Notes: a model not told the origin generated them from the letters alone. A DNA stretch of 64,000 nucleotides from Yersinia intermedia (GCF_900635455.1 NZ_LR134116.1:2666001-2730000); one strand, 5' to 3'. Counted from the first letter of the stretch, positions 44,445 through 54,915 are shown. Translations and numbers: made by a program.

Positions 44445-45437
44445 ATGAATATGCAAGCTCCCCTAATACCTCAAGATGAGGCTAAGAGAATTGCTACATT
44501 ACGCGCTTATAATATTCTCGACACTTCTCCTGAAGAACGCTTTGATCGTATCACCCGCTTAGCTAAACGGTTATTTGATGTGCCTATTGCGCTCATATCT
44601 ATCGTTGACGTAAATCGTCAATGGTTTAAATCACATCCAGGGTTGGTAACCAGCGAGACGCCCAGAGATATATCTTTTTGTGGTCATGCCATTTTAGGTG
44701 ACGATATCCTCTTAGTGCCCAATGCCCTTGACGATATCCGTTTTAGTGACAATCCATTAGTTACCGACGATCCTGGCATTCGTTTTTATGCAGGCTGTCC
44801 ACTGGTTGTTCCCAATGGCAGTAAACTTGGGACACTTTGTCTTATCGACCTTAAACCACGCATTTTGGATGAATACGATCAGCAACTTTTATGTGATTTA
44901 GCAAAAATGGCCGAGCAAGAAATTGCTGCTGTTCAATTGGCAACTATTGATGAGTTAACACAGTTAACCAATCGTCGGGGTTTTGAGATTTTAGCTCAGC
45001 ATGCACTAACGTTTTGTTCGCATAATAATATTCCTGCCACTTTGATTTTCTTTGATCTAAATGATTTTAAAGAAATAAATGACTGCTATGGGCATGCCGA
45101 AGGTGATAAGGCATTAGTGACTTTCGCTGAAGAGTTACAGCTTTTCTTTCGTGAGACGGATGTTGTCGCCCGCCTGGGTGGCGATGAATTTGTCACATTA
45201 CTAACGGCATCGAGTTGCAACGATATACCAGAAATATTAAATCGCTTTAAAATTGCCTTAGAATTACGTAATAGCCAAGAATTGCGTGGTTATAATATTG
45301 GCTTTAGTGTGGGATATGCCAATTGCAACTTAGATAAAGACACACCGATTAATGAATTACTTGCTGCCGCCGATTCTTCCATGTACACGCATAAGTTAGA
45401 GTTACGCACTAAAAAGCCCCCTTTATCTAAGAGTTAA
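44445..45437 (+). CDS. GAF-GGDEF diguanylate cyclase
   Basis: 330 residues. N-terminal GAF sensor domain (about 25-160; RLAKRLFDVPIALISIVDVNRQWFKSHPG) and a GGDEF domain (about 170-325). The active-site motif RLGGDEF is intact at about 244-250, with FDLNDFKEINDCYGHAEGD upstream for metal and nucleotide binding. It therefore can make c-di-GMP. No RxxD inhibitory site is obvious five residues before GGDEF (REtDVVA). GGAGAGG before the ATG. Confidence 0.93.
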   Translation: MNMQAPLIPQDEAKRIATLRAYNILDTSPEERFDRITRLAKRLFDVPIALISIVDVNRQWFKSHPGLVTSETPRDISFCGHAILGDDILLVPNALDDIRFSDNPLVTDDPGIRFYAGCPLVVPNGSKLGTLCLIDLKPRILDEYDQQLLCDLAKMAEQEIAAVQLATIDELTQLTNRRGFEILAQHALTFCSHNNIPATLIFFDLNDFKEINDCYGHAEGDKALVTFAEELQLFFRETDVVARLGGDEFVTLLTASSCNDIPEILNRFKIALELRNSQELRGYNIGFSVGYANCNLDKDTPINELLAAADSSMYTHKLELRTKKPPLSKS

Positions 45438-45685
45438 TTTCATGTGCTATTACACTTATCAAAGCATCAGCAAGCCGTCGCGTTAATAATTAATCAAATC
45501 AAAACTAACGGCCTAAACAATAAATCAGCCAGAAGAGAGATAGGCGATATGCCCCTAAATGGTGCCAACTCCCTAAATAGGGGCACCACCTTAGTTATCC
45601 ATAATAGAAATAACCAATTTTTCAATTAGTTAGATATGGCGCAGATATTGCTTAACTAAGAGTAACAATACCCAGGAGGAAAAAT

Positions 45686-45769
45686 ATGAAAACAATGTCT
45701 GCCTACTACTTACAATATGCTGTATTTTTGCTACTGGTTGCTGGAACCATCAATTTTATTTTTCAGTAA
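45686..45769 (+). CDS. 27-residue putative membrane peptide
   Basis: MKTMSAYYLQYAVFLLLVAG, then TINFIFQ: one hydrophobic span. CCAGGAGG stands 5-6 bp before the ATG and a terminator follows at once, so expression is likely despite the length. No family recognised. Confidence 0.6.
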   Translation: MKTMSAYYLQYAVFLLLVAGTINFIFQ

Positions 45770-45776
45770 CCACTAT

Positions 45777-45809
45777 AAGAGTCTCGCTAACGCGCGGCTC
45801 TTTTGTTTT
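45777..45809 (+). terminator. Terminator after the 27-residue gene
   Basis: AAGAGTC..CGC and GCG..GGCTCTT form an 11-position stem (one mismatch, one T-G pair), followed by TTTTGTTTT. Confidence 0.7.
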
Positions 45810-45829
45810 ATCCGAGATAAAAAGTACAA

Positions 45830-46284
45830 TAAATTGTCGTGTTAATACAAAAAATAGTTGTTTGACTCATTGAACCCCGCCCAGCATGGCTGGCATCCAG
45901 CCATCGTGCCTCGACGTTTAGCCTAAAATAGAAAGGATATGCTCAGGAAAGGCAGTATCAAACGTTTGAGCGATTTCCGCTTTCGATCACCATGGGTATT
46001 TACTGATCACAAACCCCTCATTATCACTGCCCCTAGATATTATGGGAAACTAAGATTTTTATTGTACAATCTTAGCAAATAAATTATTACGATTATCACA
46101 ACCACACAGAAAAATAAAGTCACCAGCACAAGCCGATAATCATGGTTGATATTTATTCAATTTTATTTATTCAATTGATATTGGCGTTTTAAAGTATCTA
46201 CCCATTGTTATGGTTAAGACTTACATAAAGAAGTTGATTAGCCTAATCGGGGTTCACTATTTATATATTATAAAAAATGTGAGG
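45830..46284. other. Intergenic stretch without a supported gene
   Basis: About 450 AT-rich bases between the small-peptide terminator and the integrase remnant; no convincing frame or motif was seen. Probably what is left of the element that carried the integrase. Confidence 0.45.
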
Positions 46285-46434
46285 ATGGACGATATTGAAA
46301 TGGTGAAAAAATATGCCCATCTTTCACCGAATAATTTAAATGAACATGCCAGACAAATAGACGCAATATTTAATGATTGTGTCCCAAATATGTCCCATGA
46401 AACAGATTTGAAATTAGAGATTAATGCTAAGTGA
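46285..46434 (+). pseudogene. Integrase C-terminal remnant beside tRNA-Lys
   Basis: The stretch [20 protein letters not shown] with HARQID is the C-terminal end of a tyrosine recombinase, where MV-x-KYAHLSP contains the catalytic Tyr. Nothing upstream of it is recognisable. It ends 10 bp from the CCA end of the minus-strand tRNA-Lys gene, the usual arrangement for elements integrated at a tRNA 3' end. Confidence 0.8.
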
Positions 46435-46444
46435 TTGATTTTGT

Positions 46445-46520
<76 letters not shown>

Positions 46521-46804
46521 AACGGCGTTAATTATTCTCCTGTTAGCCTTGGCTGTCAAACATTTCATCAGATTTTTCTGTTTATACTGTTTTATATCCC
46601 TCTCTGGAGATTATTTATTCATCTGTTCTTTACGATTATTGTTAGTTATGTAACTTCATGTTGTAATTCCAGATGCTGTGATGAACTTAACAAAATTCAG
46701 TGTGTGAAATATAAACACTGGAAAACGAGGCGTATTGTGTAATTATTGTTGCGAAGATATTAAATAATTCACTGATTGTACTTAAAGCATACAAAAAATC
46801 CAAA

Positions 46805-46845
<41 letters not shown>

Positions 46846-46912
46846 TGCTAAGACCAAAGAGCCAACATAGAGCTCAACAACTTCACAAATACAGGAAGAG
46901 GGAATGGGAAAG

Positions 46913-48334
46913 ATGGTAGACCAATCCAAAATAGTGGCAGAACAGTTGCCGGAACCTGAAGAGCACCTTCAACGGAGCCTCTCCAACCGCCATATCCAGC
47001 TAATTGCTATTGGTGGGGCTATAGGTACCGGATTGTTTATGGGATCGGGTAAAACCATCAGCCTTGCCGGGCCGTCGATTATTTTCGTTTATATGATAAT
47101 CGGTTTTATGCTGTTTTTCGTGATGCGGGCTATGGGTGAGCTGCTGCTATCGAATCTGAAATATAAATCATTCAGTGATTTTGCTGCCGACTTACTCGGC
47201 CCTTGGGCAGGTTTTTTCACCGGCTGGACCTACTGGTTTTGTTGGGTCATCACCGGTATTGCTGACGTGGTTGCCATCACGGCTTACGCCCAGTTTTGGT
47301 TCCCCGGGTTCTCCCAGTGGGTTGCCTCATTGCTAGTAGTTTTACTGTTGCTATCACTGAATTTGGCCACGGTGAAAATGTTCGGTGAAATGGAGTTCTG
47401 GTTTGCCATGATTAAAATTGTGGCAATCGTGGCGCTGATCTTTGCCGGCTTAACCATGGTGTTAATGAGTTATCACTCCCCTTCGGGTACCACCGCGTCA
47501 TTTACCCATTTATGGAATGATGGCGGGATGTTCCCGAAAGGAATCAGTGGGTTCTTTGCGGGCTTCCAGATCGCCGTTTTTGCTTTTGTTGGTATTGAGT
47601 TAGTTGGCACCACCGCCGCTGAAACCAAAGATCCTGAAGTGGTATTACCGCGTGCTATCAACTCCATCCCTATCCGCATCATCATGTTCTATGTTTTCTC
47701 ATTGATTATGATTATGTCAGTAACGCCATGGAGTTCAGTGGTTGCTGATAAAAGCCCGTTTGTTGAGTTATTCGTCCTGGTCGGGTTACCCGCCGCTGCG
47801 AGTGTGATCAACTTTGTGGTCCTGACCTCGGCGGCGTCGTCAGCTAACAGCGGGGTATTTTCTACCAGCCGGATGTTGTTCGGTTTGGCAAAAGAAGGTG
47901 ATGCTCCAAAGCAATTTGGTAAGCTGTCGCGCCGTTCCGTCCCTGCATCTGGCCTGACATTCTCTTGTATCTGTTTGCTAGGTGGTGTGGTTCTCATTTA
48001 CCTAATCCCGAACGTAATGACTGTCTTTACACTGGTCACCACGGTTTCAGCGATTTTGTTTATGTTCGTTTGGACCATTATCCTTTGCTCTTACCTGGTG
48101 TATCGCAAAAGACGCCCGGCGTTGCATAAAAAATCCATCTACAAAATGCCAGCCGGTATTTTCATGTCATGGGTATGCATGGCGTTCTTTGCCTTTGTCT
48201 TGGTGCTATTAACCTTGGAAAGTGATACCCGCCAAGCGCTGATGGTGACACCGCTGTGGTTTATCATTCTAACCATTGGTTATATCATCTTGAAAAAACG
48301 CAGAACCTACTTGTACGACAATCGTAATCAGTAA
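46913..48334 (+). CDS. cycA: D-serine/D-alanine/glycine transporter CycA
   Basis: Proton symporter of the APC superfamily; it takes up glycine, D-serine, D-alanine and D-cycloserine. 473 residues from MVDQSK, the family start (an ATG three codons earlier, MGK, is also possible). About 12 spans; APC motif HIQLIAIGGAIGTGLFMGSGK at about 25-45; long identical stretches to E. coli CycA (MRAMGELLLSN; LVGLPAAASVINFVVLTSAASSANSG). The leader has ten AGAC units and might be a GcvB small-RNA target, as in E. coli (inference). A strong terminator follows. Confidence 0.95.
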   Translation: MVDQSKIVAEQLPEPEEHLQRSLSNRHIQLIAIGGAIGTGLFMGSGKTISLAGPSIIFVYMIIGFMLFFVMRAMGELLLSNLKYKSFSDFAADLLGPWAGFFTGWTYWFCWVITGIADVVAITAYAQFWFPGFSQWVASLLVVLLLLSLNLATVKMFGEMEFWFAMIKIVAIVALIFAGLTMVLMSYHSPSGTTASFTHLWNDGGMFPKGISGFFAGFQIAVFAFVGIELVGTTAAETKDPEVVLPRAINSIPIRIIMFYVFSLIMIMSVTPWSSVVADKSPFVELFVLVGLPAAASVINFVVLTSAASSANSGVFSTSRMLFGLAKEGDAPKQFGKLSRRSVPASGLTFSCICLLGGVVLIYLIPNVMTVFTLVTTVSAILFMFVWTIILCSYLVYRKRRPALHKKSIYKMPAGIFMSWVCMAFFAFVLVLLTLESDTRQALMVTPLWFIILTIGYIILKKRRTYLYDNRNQ

Positions 48335-48376
48335 GTCGCCATCATCAGGTATAGCGGTTGCTTTATTATCATCAGT

Positions 48377-48405
48377 TGACTCCCGGCGCGGGAGTCAGCT
48401 TTTTA
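48377..48405 (+). terminator. Rho-independent terminator after cycA
   Basis: TGACTCCCG, GCG, CGGGAGTCA: a 9-bp perfect stem followed by GCTTTTT. Confidence 0.92.
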
Positions 48406-48414
48406 CCTACAGAC

Positions 48415-49224
48415 TTACGCTGTCGTAATTGCTTCGCGTAATCGGCGTGGCGTTAAGCCAAAATGCTGCTGAAAACGCGACGTAAAACGGGACGGTGAAA
48501 TATAACCGTGTTGTGCGGCAATCTCGCCGATCGAAAGTGAGGTGGTTTGCAACGCATGTAACGCACACCCCATACGGACTTCCTCTAAAATCATGCGGAA
48601 ACTGCGATCTTCTTGCATCAGTTTGCGCCGCAAAGTTGAATCCCCAATATGCAAAGAGCGGGCGACGTCACTCACACTCCAGTTGCGTGCCGGATCGAGC
48701 AGTAAAACTTGTTGTACCTGTTCCGCCCATTTATCCCGGCGGTCGATTAATAACACCCCTGCCTGCCCGGCTAAATAAAGTGCCAATAAAACCCCCATAG
48801 CTGCATGCTGTAATAGTGCATCCGGCGCATGCCCCTTCACATTGAGTAATAAGCTATCCCACGCAAGGCGAGTATGGATATCCAGAGGAACACATAACGA
48901 TGGCGCAGGCGCTGGCGTCACCGCCAAGGCACCGTACCAGTGGCGAAACCGGCGTAATAAACTTTGCGGCAGATAGACCATATCAGAACAGTAATGCCCA
49001 CGTTCCGGGGTATTAGCGATACTGACTTCGGCACCGGCAGGAAACAAAATCAGCGACGACTGGCCGGCACTCGCTGCCTGAGCCCCCCATTGCACCAATT
49101 TACTGCCCTGACGGACATGGCACAGTGCAGGTGCAAACACCGTGACCTGATGCAACGTATGCGCCCGGCGGGCAACAATTTCAGCGCTGGAGATGACCAT
49201 CTGGCTATGATTTATCTGCTGCAT
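48415..49224 (-). CDS. AraC-family transcriptional regulator
   Basis: 269 residues. The N-terminal half is a sensor domain without recognised ligand motifs (residues 1-160). The C-terminal AraC/XylS DNA-binding domain has two HTHs: NWSVSDVARSLHIGDSTLRRKLMQ near 185-208 and LSIGEIAAQHGYISPSRFTSRFQQHFGLTPRRLRE near 227-262. It starts 23 bp after the YbcL-like gene on the same strand, so the two may form an operon. Confidence 0.9.
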   Translation of the reverse strand: MQQINHSQMVISSAEIVARRAHTLHQVTVFAPALCHVRQGSKLVQWGAQAASAGQSSLILFPAGAEVSIANTPERGHYCSDMVYLPQSLLRRFRHWYGALAVTPAPAPSLCVPLDIHTRLAWDSLLLNVKGHAPDALLQHAAMGVLLALYLAGQAGVLLIDRRDKWAEQVQQVLLLDPARNWSVSDVARSLHIGDSTLRRKLMQEDRSFRMILEEVRMGCALHALQTTSLSIGEIAAQHGYISPSRFTSRFQQHFGLTPRRLREAITTA

Positions 49225-49247
49225 ACTTTCTGCTCTTGGGTTAATAA

Positions 49248-49796
49248 TTAGCGACTATAGGTGGCCACCAGTTGCGCTTTCGAAATCACATTACTGTTGA
49301 GCATAAACCCCACCAATGCACCACTGGCGTCGCTATTGAGAGGTAACTTATCGGTTTTCAATGCCCACACCGTGAACTGATAGCGATGGGGTTTATCCCC
49401 TACTGGTGGGCAAGCCCCCCCGAATCCCGCATAGCCAAAGTCATTACGCCCCTGAACGGCACCAACAGGTAACGTGCCATTTTTGCTCTGCCCAGCGTTA
49501 GTTGCCAATGAATGAACATCGGCGGGTATATTTACCACCGTCCAATGCCACCAGCCACTCCCCGTTGGTGCATCAGGATCATAAGCGGTTATGGCGAAAC
49601 TTTTGGTTCCTGCTGGCGCGCCCTGCCATGAAAGCTGTGGCGATTGATTCCCGCCCTCACAGCCAAATCCGTTAAAAACCTGCTGGGTTTGTAAAGGCTT
49701 ACCTTCAGACATATCGCTACTTTTGACGCTGAAGGTTTGTGCCTGAGCAGATAACGATACTGCGATAATCGCCAGAGACAGTGCTATTTTTTTCAT
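49248..49796 (-). CDS. YbhB/YbcL-family (PEBP-like) periplasmic protein
   Basis: 182 residues with signal peptide about 1-19 (MKKIALSLAIIAVSLSAQAQ). The phosphatidylethanolamine-binding-protein fold has the motif SFAITAYDPDAPTGSGWWHWTVVNIPADV (about 65-93) and GPCxP-like GGACPPVGDKPHRYQFTVWAL (about 130-150). E. coli YbcL is of this kind and the uropathogen form damps neutrophil migration, but function here is open. The ribosome site AGGAG lies before the ATG. Confidence 0.9.
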   Translation of the reverse strand: MKKIALSLAIIAVSLSAQAQTFSVKSSDMSEGKPLQTQQVFNGFGCEGGNQSPQLSWQGAPAGTKSFAITAYDPDAPTGSGWWHWTVVNIPADVHSLATNAGQSKNGTLPVGAVQGRNDFGYAGFGGACPPVGDKPHRYQFTVWALKTDKLPLNSDASGALVGFMLNSNVISKAQLVATYSR

Positions 49797-50079
49797 GATG
49801 GTTCTCCTATGAGGTAAGTGAGTAGCTTACGCAAACAGGCTTTTTTACATTGTGCCATAACGCTCTGTTATTGTGCCAAAAAGCTCAATCAAGAGCGTTA
49901 AGACGTTTTATACTGGAGAGGTGACGCAATACGGTGAAATGCTCACAAGCGTCAGTTAAATAAGTCGTGGTAACACTGTCAGATAGGAGTCGGGAACATG
50001 TCATGCTGCTGTCGTGGCAGTGACGAGGGCTTAGGCATAGGTTTGTTGATATCACTTCAAACCTCATAGGAAACTTTGT

Positions 50080-50562
50080 ATGAACCTGTATCGTATTCGT
50101 GAATTACGGTTGGCCCGGGCCTGGTCACAAGAACAATTGGCTGAGCTTTGTAGTTTGAGTGTGCGCACGATTCAACGCATAGAGAATGGTGAACAAGCCA
50201 GTCTGGAAACACTGAGTGCCATTGCAGCAGTCATGGATCTGAAAGTCGGTGAACTGTATTGCCCACATGCTTCTCAGGAACAAGATACCCCATCGCAAGC
50301 CGTTGACCAGCGCGTCATTGATGCCCGCAAAGCGGTTGAGGATGAAATGGCTTTCGTGCGGCAGTTGCTGCGGGCGGTTATCCTGTGTGCGGTACTGTTT
50401 GCTATCAATTGGTTTACTTCACCTGGCTATATGTGGGCCTGGTGGGTAGTCCTAGGGCTAAGTATTCCGCTGTGTCTGCGGGCAATAAATCAGTTTTTGC
50501 TAGGCAATTGGGTAGAGCGCTGGCAGCAAAAACGCTTACAAAAAAAGTTACGTAATCTGTAA
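50080..50562 (+). CDS. XRE-family regulator with a C-terminal 2TM domain
   Basis: 160 residues. XRE-type HTH at about 3-62 (RIRELRLARAWSQEQLAELCSLSVRTIQRIENGEQASLETLSAIA). A charged linker leads to two hydrophobic segments (LLRAVILCAVLFAINWFTS and MWAWWVVLGLSIPLCLRAI) and a basic tail, the 2TM domain. A membrane-tethered regulator is implied. No obvious target gene; wrbA follows 176 bp later. Confidence 0.88.
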   Translation: MNLYRIRELRLARAWSQEQLAELCSLSVRTIQRIENGEQASLETLSAIAAVMDLKVGELYCPHASQEQDTPSQAVDQRVIDARKAVEDEMAFVRQLLRAVILCAVLFAINWFTSPGYMWAWWVVLGLSIPLCLRAINQFLLGNWVERWQQKRLQKKLRNL

Positions 50563-50738
50563 TGATATTGCACTAAAAAATCAGCAGAAATAGAAGGTTA
50601 TCTCATAACCTATGCACTTTCCACTCGACTAATAAGTTGCAGCCTGATTGTATTGGCGTATGGTTAATAGGTGTCATTAGCAGCGACTATGATTACATCA
50701 TCAGCATTATTCAATAAATTTGATTGGAGCATAGCGAG

Positions 50739-51338
50739 ATGGCGAAAATTTTAGTGCTTTACTATTCCATGTATGGGCATATCGAGACACTTGCCAGTGC
50801 GATTGCCGAAGGTGCCAAAAAAGTTAACGGCGTTGAAGTGACCATCAAACGGGTCCCTGAAACCATGCCGCCAGACGCTTTCGCCAACGCAGGCGGCAAA
50901 ACTAACCAACAAGCCCCGGTCGCGACGCCGCAAGAACTGGCAGATTACGATGGTATCATTTTTGGTACGCCAACCCGTTTCGGTAATATGGCAGGGCAAA
51001 TGCGCACCTTCCTTGATCAAACCGGCGGGCTATGGGCTTCTGGCGCACTGTTCGGCAAAGTTGCCAGTGTGTTCTCCTCCACCGGTACTGGCGGCGGGCA
51101 AGAGCACACCATCACCTCCACGTGGACCACACTAGCCCATCACGGTTTTATCATCGTGCCAATCGGTTATGGGGCCAAGGAGTTATTTGATGTTTCACAA
51201 ACCCGTGGCGGCACTCCATATGGCGCAACAACTATTGCCGGTGGTGATGGTTCCCGTCAACCAAGTGCTGAAGAGCTTGCCATTGCCCGTTTCCAGGGTG
51301 AGCATGTAGCGAAAATTACCGCCAAACTGGTAAGCTAA
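50739..51338 (+). CDS. wrbA: NAD(P)H:quinone oxidoreductase WrbA
   Basis: Tetrameric flavodoxin-like quinone reductase that protects against redox-cycling quinones. 199 residues from [19 protein letters not shown], with the FMN phosphate loop [34 protein letters not shown] near 78-103 and the [20 protein letters not shown] region near 158-177 are WrbA signatures. GGAG is upstream. The frame runs 5 codons further to a TTG, but MAK is the family start. Confidence 0.96.
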   Translation: MAKILVLYYSMYGHIETLASAIAEGAKKVNGVEVTIKRVPETMPPDAFANAGGKTNQQAPVATPQELADYDGIIFGTPTRFGNMAGQMRTFLDQTGGLWASGALFGKVASVFSSTGTGGGQEHTITSTWTTLAHHGFIIVPIGYGAKELFDVSQTRGGTPYGATTIAGGDGSRQPSAEELAIARFQGEHVAKITAKLVS

Positions 51339-51461
51339 TTCTCTTTGGACTTGATGATGCTACAGCGGTTAGTTTTGCTCGATATCTGACCTGGCCTCGG
51401 GTTTCGTAAACAGCGTTCTAATCTGCTTTGAGCACAGATACTGCTGTCTGGTAATAAAAAA

Positions 51462-51483
51462 AGCACCGCATAAAAGCGGTGCT
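51462..51483 (-). terminator. Terminator of the efeUOB operon
   Basis: AGCACCGC, six bases, GCGGTGCT: an 8-bp perfect stem. Seven A on its left give a U tract on the minus strand, 23 bp after the efeB stop. Confidence 0.9.
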
Positions 51484-51505
51484 CTCATTTGCTCATTAAA
51501 CAGAT

Positions 51506-52810
51506 TTAGGCTTCAAGCAGCCCTTGAGCCAGATAGTGGTTAGCATCAGTCACCCCTGGCAAAACGAAGAAATATCCCCCACCGATCGGCTTGACATACT
51601 CTTCTAGCGCCTCACCATTCAAGCGCTTTTGTACTGTCAGGAACGCCTTTTCCAAATCAGATTGATAGCAGATAAACAGTAAGCCCATGTCCAGTTGCCC
51701 TGAATTTGACACCCCCAGCGAGTAACTGTAGCCACGGCGTAACATCAGGTTATTCTGGGTTTCCGCGGTACGCGGATTTGCCAGCCGAATATGTGCATCC
51801 AGCTTAATCACATTGCCATCGGGATCTTTGGTGTAATCCGGCTCATCATGTTCATGTATGCTACCCAAGGGCGCACCGCTGTGTTTATCACGGCCAAAGA
51901 TGGTTTGCTGTTCTTGTAACGGTGTGCGATCCCAGAACTCCACTTTAAAGCGAATAATCCGCGCAGCCTGATAACTACCACCGACGGCCCACGCAGGCTC
52001 CCCCATATTGCTCTGAACCCATACCACTTGATTGATCAATGGCTTATCACTGGTTTTCGGGTTTGCCGTACCGTCTTTAAAGCCCAACAAATTGATTGGT
52101 GTTTCTTTGCCTTTACTGCGGGCCGCATGAGCGGAAATAAAGCCTTCACGCTTCCACCTTACGCTGAGTAAGTCCGGCGAGTGCTTGATAATGTCGCGTA
52201 GCGCATGAATCACTGTTTCATTAGTATTGGCACAAATTTGCAGCAAGATATCACCATGGCACAAGCCTGCATCCAGTGAATCATTGGGGAAACGCGCCAT
52301 TTTTTGTAGCCGTAGGGGTTTTTGCCCCTGCAAACCAAACCGCTCATCAAACAAGGAATCCCCGACAGAAACTGTGATGGTCAGGTTATCCGGGTAAATT
52401 TCCGGCCCCATAATCCCAGAGTCCAGCGGGGGTAATTTGGCATTCACCGAAGGTGCATGCCCGCCACTGGTCAGGAAGGCCAGTCGCTCAGTCAGCAGTT
52501 TGAATAATCGGGTCAAAGCCGCCTTATCGGTGGCCAGTACATCAAACGCTACCAGCATCATAGCCGCTTGCTGTGGGGTTAATACCCCTGACTGATGCTG
52601 ACCATAAAAGGGCTGCTTCTGCCAGCGTTCATCTTGCGCAAGCGCGGCTTCAGGTGCCGGGCAATCAGCGGCACGGGCTATTTTTGCCCCACCAAGCGCC
52701 AAAGTGCCACTCATCATGCCCATACCCAGCAATAAACGCCGGCGGGACAGCAAGGCCGCCCCGTTATCATGTGGATACGGCCCGTGTTGCGGGCCGGTTT
52801 TCTTACTCAT
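51506..52810 (-). CDS. efeB: Deferrochelatase/peroxidase EfeB (DyP-type)
   Basis: 434 residues, periplasmic haem protein of the DyP peroxidase family. A Tat signal ([20 protein letters not shown], twin Arg near residue 23) precedes the mature protein. DyP motif GFKDGTANP near 243 (catalytic Asp) and the proximal His in IHEHDEPDY near 331, with Arg in RIIRF and LMLRRGYSY. It acts with EfeU and EfeO in low-pH ferrous iron uptake or haem iron extraction. It starts 9 bp after efeO. Confidence 0.96.
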   Translation of the reverse strand: MSKKTGPQHGPYPHDNGAALLSRRRLLLGMGMMSGTLALGGAKIARAADCPAPEAALAQDERWQKQPFYGQHQSGVLTPQQAAMMLVAFDVLATDKAALTRLFKLLTERLAFLTSGGHAPSVNAKLPPLDSGIMGPEIYPDNLTITVSVGDSLFDERFGLQGQKPLRLQKMARFPNDSLDAGLCHGDILLQICANTNETVIHALRDIIKHSPDLLSVRWKREGFISAHAARSKGKETPINLLGFKDGTANPKTSDKPLINQVVWVQSNMGEPAWAVGGSYQAARIIRFKVEFWDRTPLQEQQTIFGRDKHSGAPLGSIHEHDEPDYTKDPDGNVIKLDAHIRLANPRTAETQNNLMLRRGYSYSLGVSNSGQLDMGLLFICYQSDLEKAFLTVQKRLNGEALEEYVKPIGGGYFFVLPGVTDANHYLAQGLLEA

Positions 52811-52819
52811 CTGAACGCC

Positions 52820-53947
52820 TCAATCCAAACCTAATACGCCACGAAGCTGAGCAAGGTCTTCCGCCAGTGCCGTAATCGGGCCCTTCATGGCATTGCGATC
52901 AGCATCAGTTAATTTCTCGTAAGACTCATAGCCCGCTTTCGTACGATATTTTGCCAATACGCTATCGACGGTTTTGAAATTAGCATCAATTTTTTGCAGC
53001 AGCGGTTGATCGGCTTTTTCCAGCAATGGCCGCAGCAGATTAACAATTTTCTGTGCACCATCAACGTTAGCCTGGAAATCCCACAAGTCAGTACGGCTGT
53101 AACGGTCTTCTTCGCCACTGATTTTGCTGGCCGCAACCTCTTCGATTAAGCCCGCAGCACCGCCGACCACTTTATTTGGCGCAAATGTCAGGCCACTGAT
53201 GCGCTGTTGTAATTCAAGGGTGTCCTTATACAGTTGGTCGGCAAATTTATCCGCACCTTTGGTGGTGTTGTCACCAAACAGGATCTTCTCTAAACGGTGG
53301 AAACCGGTAAATTTAGGATCAGCAGCTTTCTGCTCAAAATCGTCTTCACGAGCATCGATACTGCCATCCAAATCTGAGAACAATTCAGCAATAGGTTCGA
53401 TGCGCTCATAATGCTGGCGGGTTGGCGCATACAACTTACGGGCCAGAGCCAGATCGCCTTTCTTGATTGCATCAGTAAAAGCTTTAGTTTGCGTCACTAA
53501 TTGGGCAACTTCTTGTGTCACATAGACTTTGTATTCTGCAATCGGCCCAACCAATGCCATCGCATCTGGTTTTACCGCAGTCTGATCCCCTGCCGCAGTC
53601 ACAGTCAATTTGCCTTTCGGATTGCTGAGTAAACCGCAGGTCATATCGTATTCACCCGGCTCCAGATTAGCCGTCATCTTCTGAGTAAAGCCCGGTGCAA
53701 TATTTTCACGCTCCTCAACCACCATAACGCCTTTGAGGATCTCCCACTCCAGCCCTTTCTGGCTGGCATTATGAACAATAAATTGAGTTTTACCGGCAGG
53801 AACAGACAGCACCATTGGCTCACACTGCTTGTCGTTAACGGTAATTTTAATTTGTGGAATATCAGCCGCATGTACGTTGCTAGCAACAACAGGTAGTGCC
53901 AATAGTGCAGCGTGCAAGGCGGTGCGACGGAAGAACCGGTTAGACAT
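52820..53947 (-). CDS. efeO: Iron-uptake periplasmic protein EfeO
   Basis: 375 residues with signal peptide about 1-27 ([17 protein letters not shown]). N-terminal cupredoxin-like domain (about 28-115: [28 protein letters not shown] with Cys) and C-terminal M75 peptidase-like domain with the HxxE-type metal motif ([12 protein letters not shown] near 170). It collects iron for EfeU. In the operon efeU-efeO-efeB with gaps of 15 and 9 bp. Confidence 0.96.
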   Translation of the reverse strand: MSNRFFRRTALHAALLALPVVASNVHAADIPQIKITVNDKQCEPMVLSVPAGKTQFIVHNASQKGLEWEILKGVMVVEERENIAPGFTQKMTANLEPGEYDMTCGLLSNPKGKLTVTAAGDQTAVKPDAMALVGPIAEYKVYVTQEVAQLVTQTKAFTDAIKKGDLALARKLYAPTRQHYERIEPIAELFSDLDGSIDAREDDFEQKAADPKFTGFHRLEKILFGDNTTKGADKFADQLYKDTLELQQRISGLTFAPNKVVGGAAGLIEEVAASKISGEEDRYSRTDLWDFQANVDGAQKIVNLLRPLLEKADQPLLQKIDANFKTVDSVLAKYRTKAGYESYEKLTDADRNAMKGPITALAEDLAQLRGVLGLD

Positions 53948-53962
53948 GTGAAAATCCCTGAA

Positions 53963-54820
53963 TTATTGGTTAGTTTTCCGCGCAACAGAGGCAGTTGTGG
54001 CTGCAGTGGTGCGTGGTGGAAGGAAAAATAGGATCAGCGCCGGAAGCAGGTAGATAAAATAGGCTGCGACTTCACTGACTGTCGGAGCCTCCTGATAGCC
54101 AAACATGCCTTCAAGGAAGGTGCCAAGTAATGAGTGAGTGGAGAGCACATTAGTCAAATCGAATGCGATATCCTGAAAATGATTCCACAGACCGGCTTCA
54201 TGGAAAGCTCTAATGGCTCCGGCGGCCAAGCCCGCGGCGACAAACAGAATGAATAGGCTGGTCCATTTGAAGAATTTAGCCAGATGCAACTTAACGCCAC
54301 CCCAGTAGATCGCCATGCCCACCAAAATAGCGCAGGCCAGGCCAAGTATTGCGCCAATAGGTGCACCAATCCCAACATCTTGCTGGAAAGCCGCCAGTAA
54401 GAAGAACACGGATTCAAGCCCTTCTCGGGCGACAGCAAAAAAGACCATCGCCACTAATGCCCAGCCCTGACTACGGCCTGAATTAAGTGCATGATCAATT
54501 GCCCCTTCCAAATGGACTTTGACTGATTTGGATACCTTGCGCATCCAGAACACCATATAAGTTAAAATGCAAACTGCGACCACCGCGATAATGCCTTCAA
54601 ACAGCTCTTGCTGTTTCTGCGGAAACTCACCGGTGGTTTCATTAATAAAGATGCCGATAGCCAGGCACAGCGCTGCCGCTGTTATCACGCCAATCCACAC
54701 CGCCCCCATCCAGTGACCGCGTTGAGTACGTTTAAGATAACTGGCGATCAAACTAACAATCAGCGCGGCTTCCAGCCCTTCACGAAACATAATAAGAAAT
54801 GGGACAAACATACTAAGCAC
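53963..54820 (-). CDS. efeU: Ferrous iron permease EfeU
   Basis: 285 residues, seven spans, homologue of yeast Ftr1. The two REGLE iron-binding motifs are present: FREGLEAALIVS near residue 12 and AREGLESVFFLL near 132. The frame is unbroken, in contrast to E. coli K-12, where efeU is frameshifted, so the system should work here. A Fur-box-like site lies 76 bp upstream. Confidence 0.96.
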   Translation of the reverse strand: MLSMFVPFLIMFREGLEAALIVSLIASYLKRTQRGHWMGAVWIGVITAAALCLAIGIFINETTGEFPQKQQELFEGIIAVVAVCILTYMVFWMRKVSKSVKVHLEGAIDHALNSGRSQGWALVAMVFFAVAREGLESVFFLLAAFQQDVGIGAPIGAILGLACAILVGMAIYWGGVKLHLAKFFKWTSLFILFVAAGLAAGAIRAFHEAGLWNHFQDIAFDLTNVLSTHSLLGTFLEGMFGYQEAPTVSEVAAYFIYLLPALILFFLPPRTTAATTASVARKTNQ

Positions 54821-54896
54821 CCCTGCGCTGGATATGGGTATAAAGGTGTAATTATAAGTAGCGTCAATTTACGTAAAGAAAAGTAAAACTAAGAAC

Positions 54897-54915
54897 GATA
54901 GTGATTATCATTCTG
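54897..54915 (-). promoter_or_regulatory. Fur box upstream of efeU
   Basis: GATAGTGATTATCATTCTG matches the 19-bp Fur consensus at 16 positions. Its place, about 77 bp before the efeU ATG, suggests iron-dependent repression of efeUOB. Confidence 0.82.

Noticed and set aside
44445-45629. The 61-codon frame at 45444-45629 as a gene after the diguanylate cyclase
   Set aside because: No ribosome site and low-complexity Asn-rich sequence.
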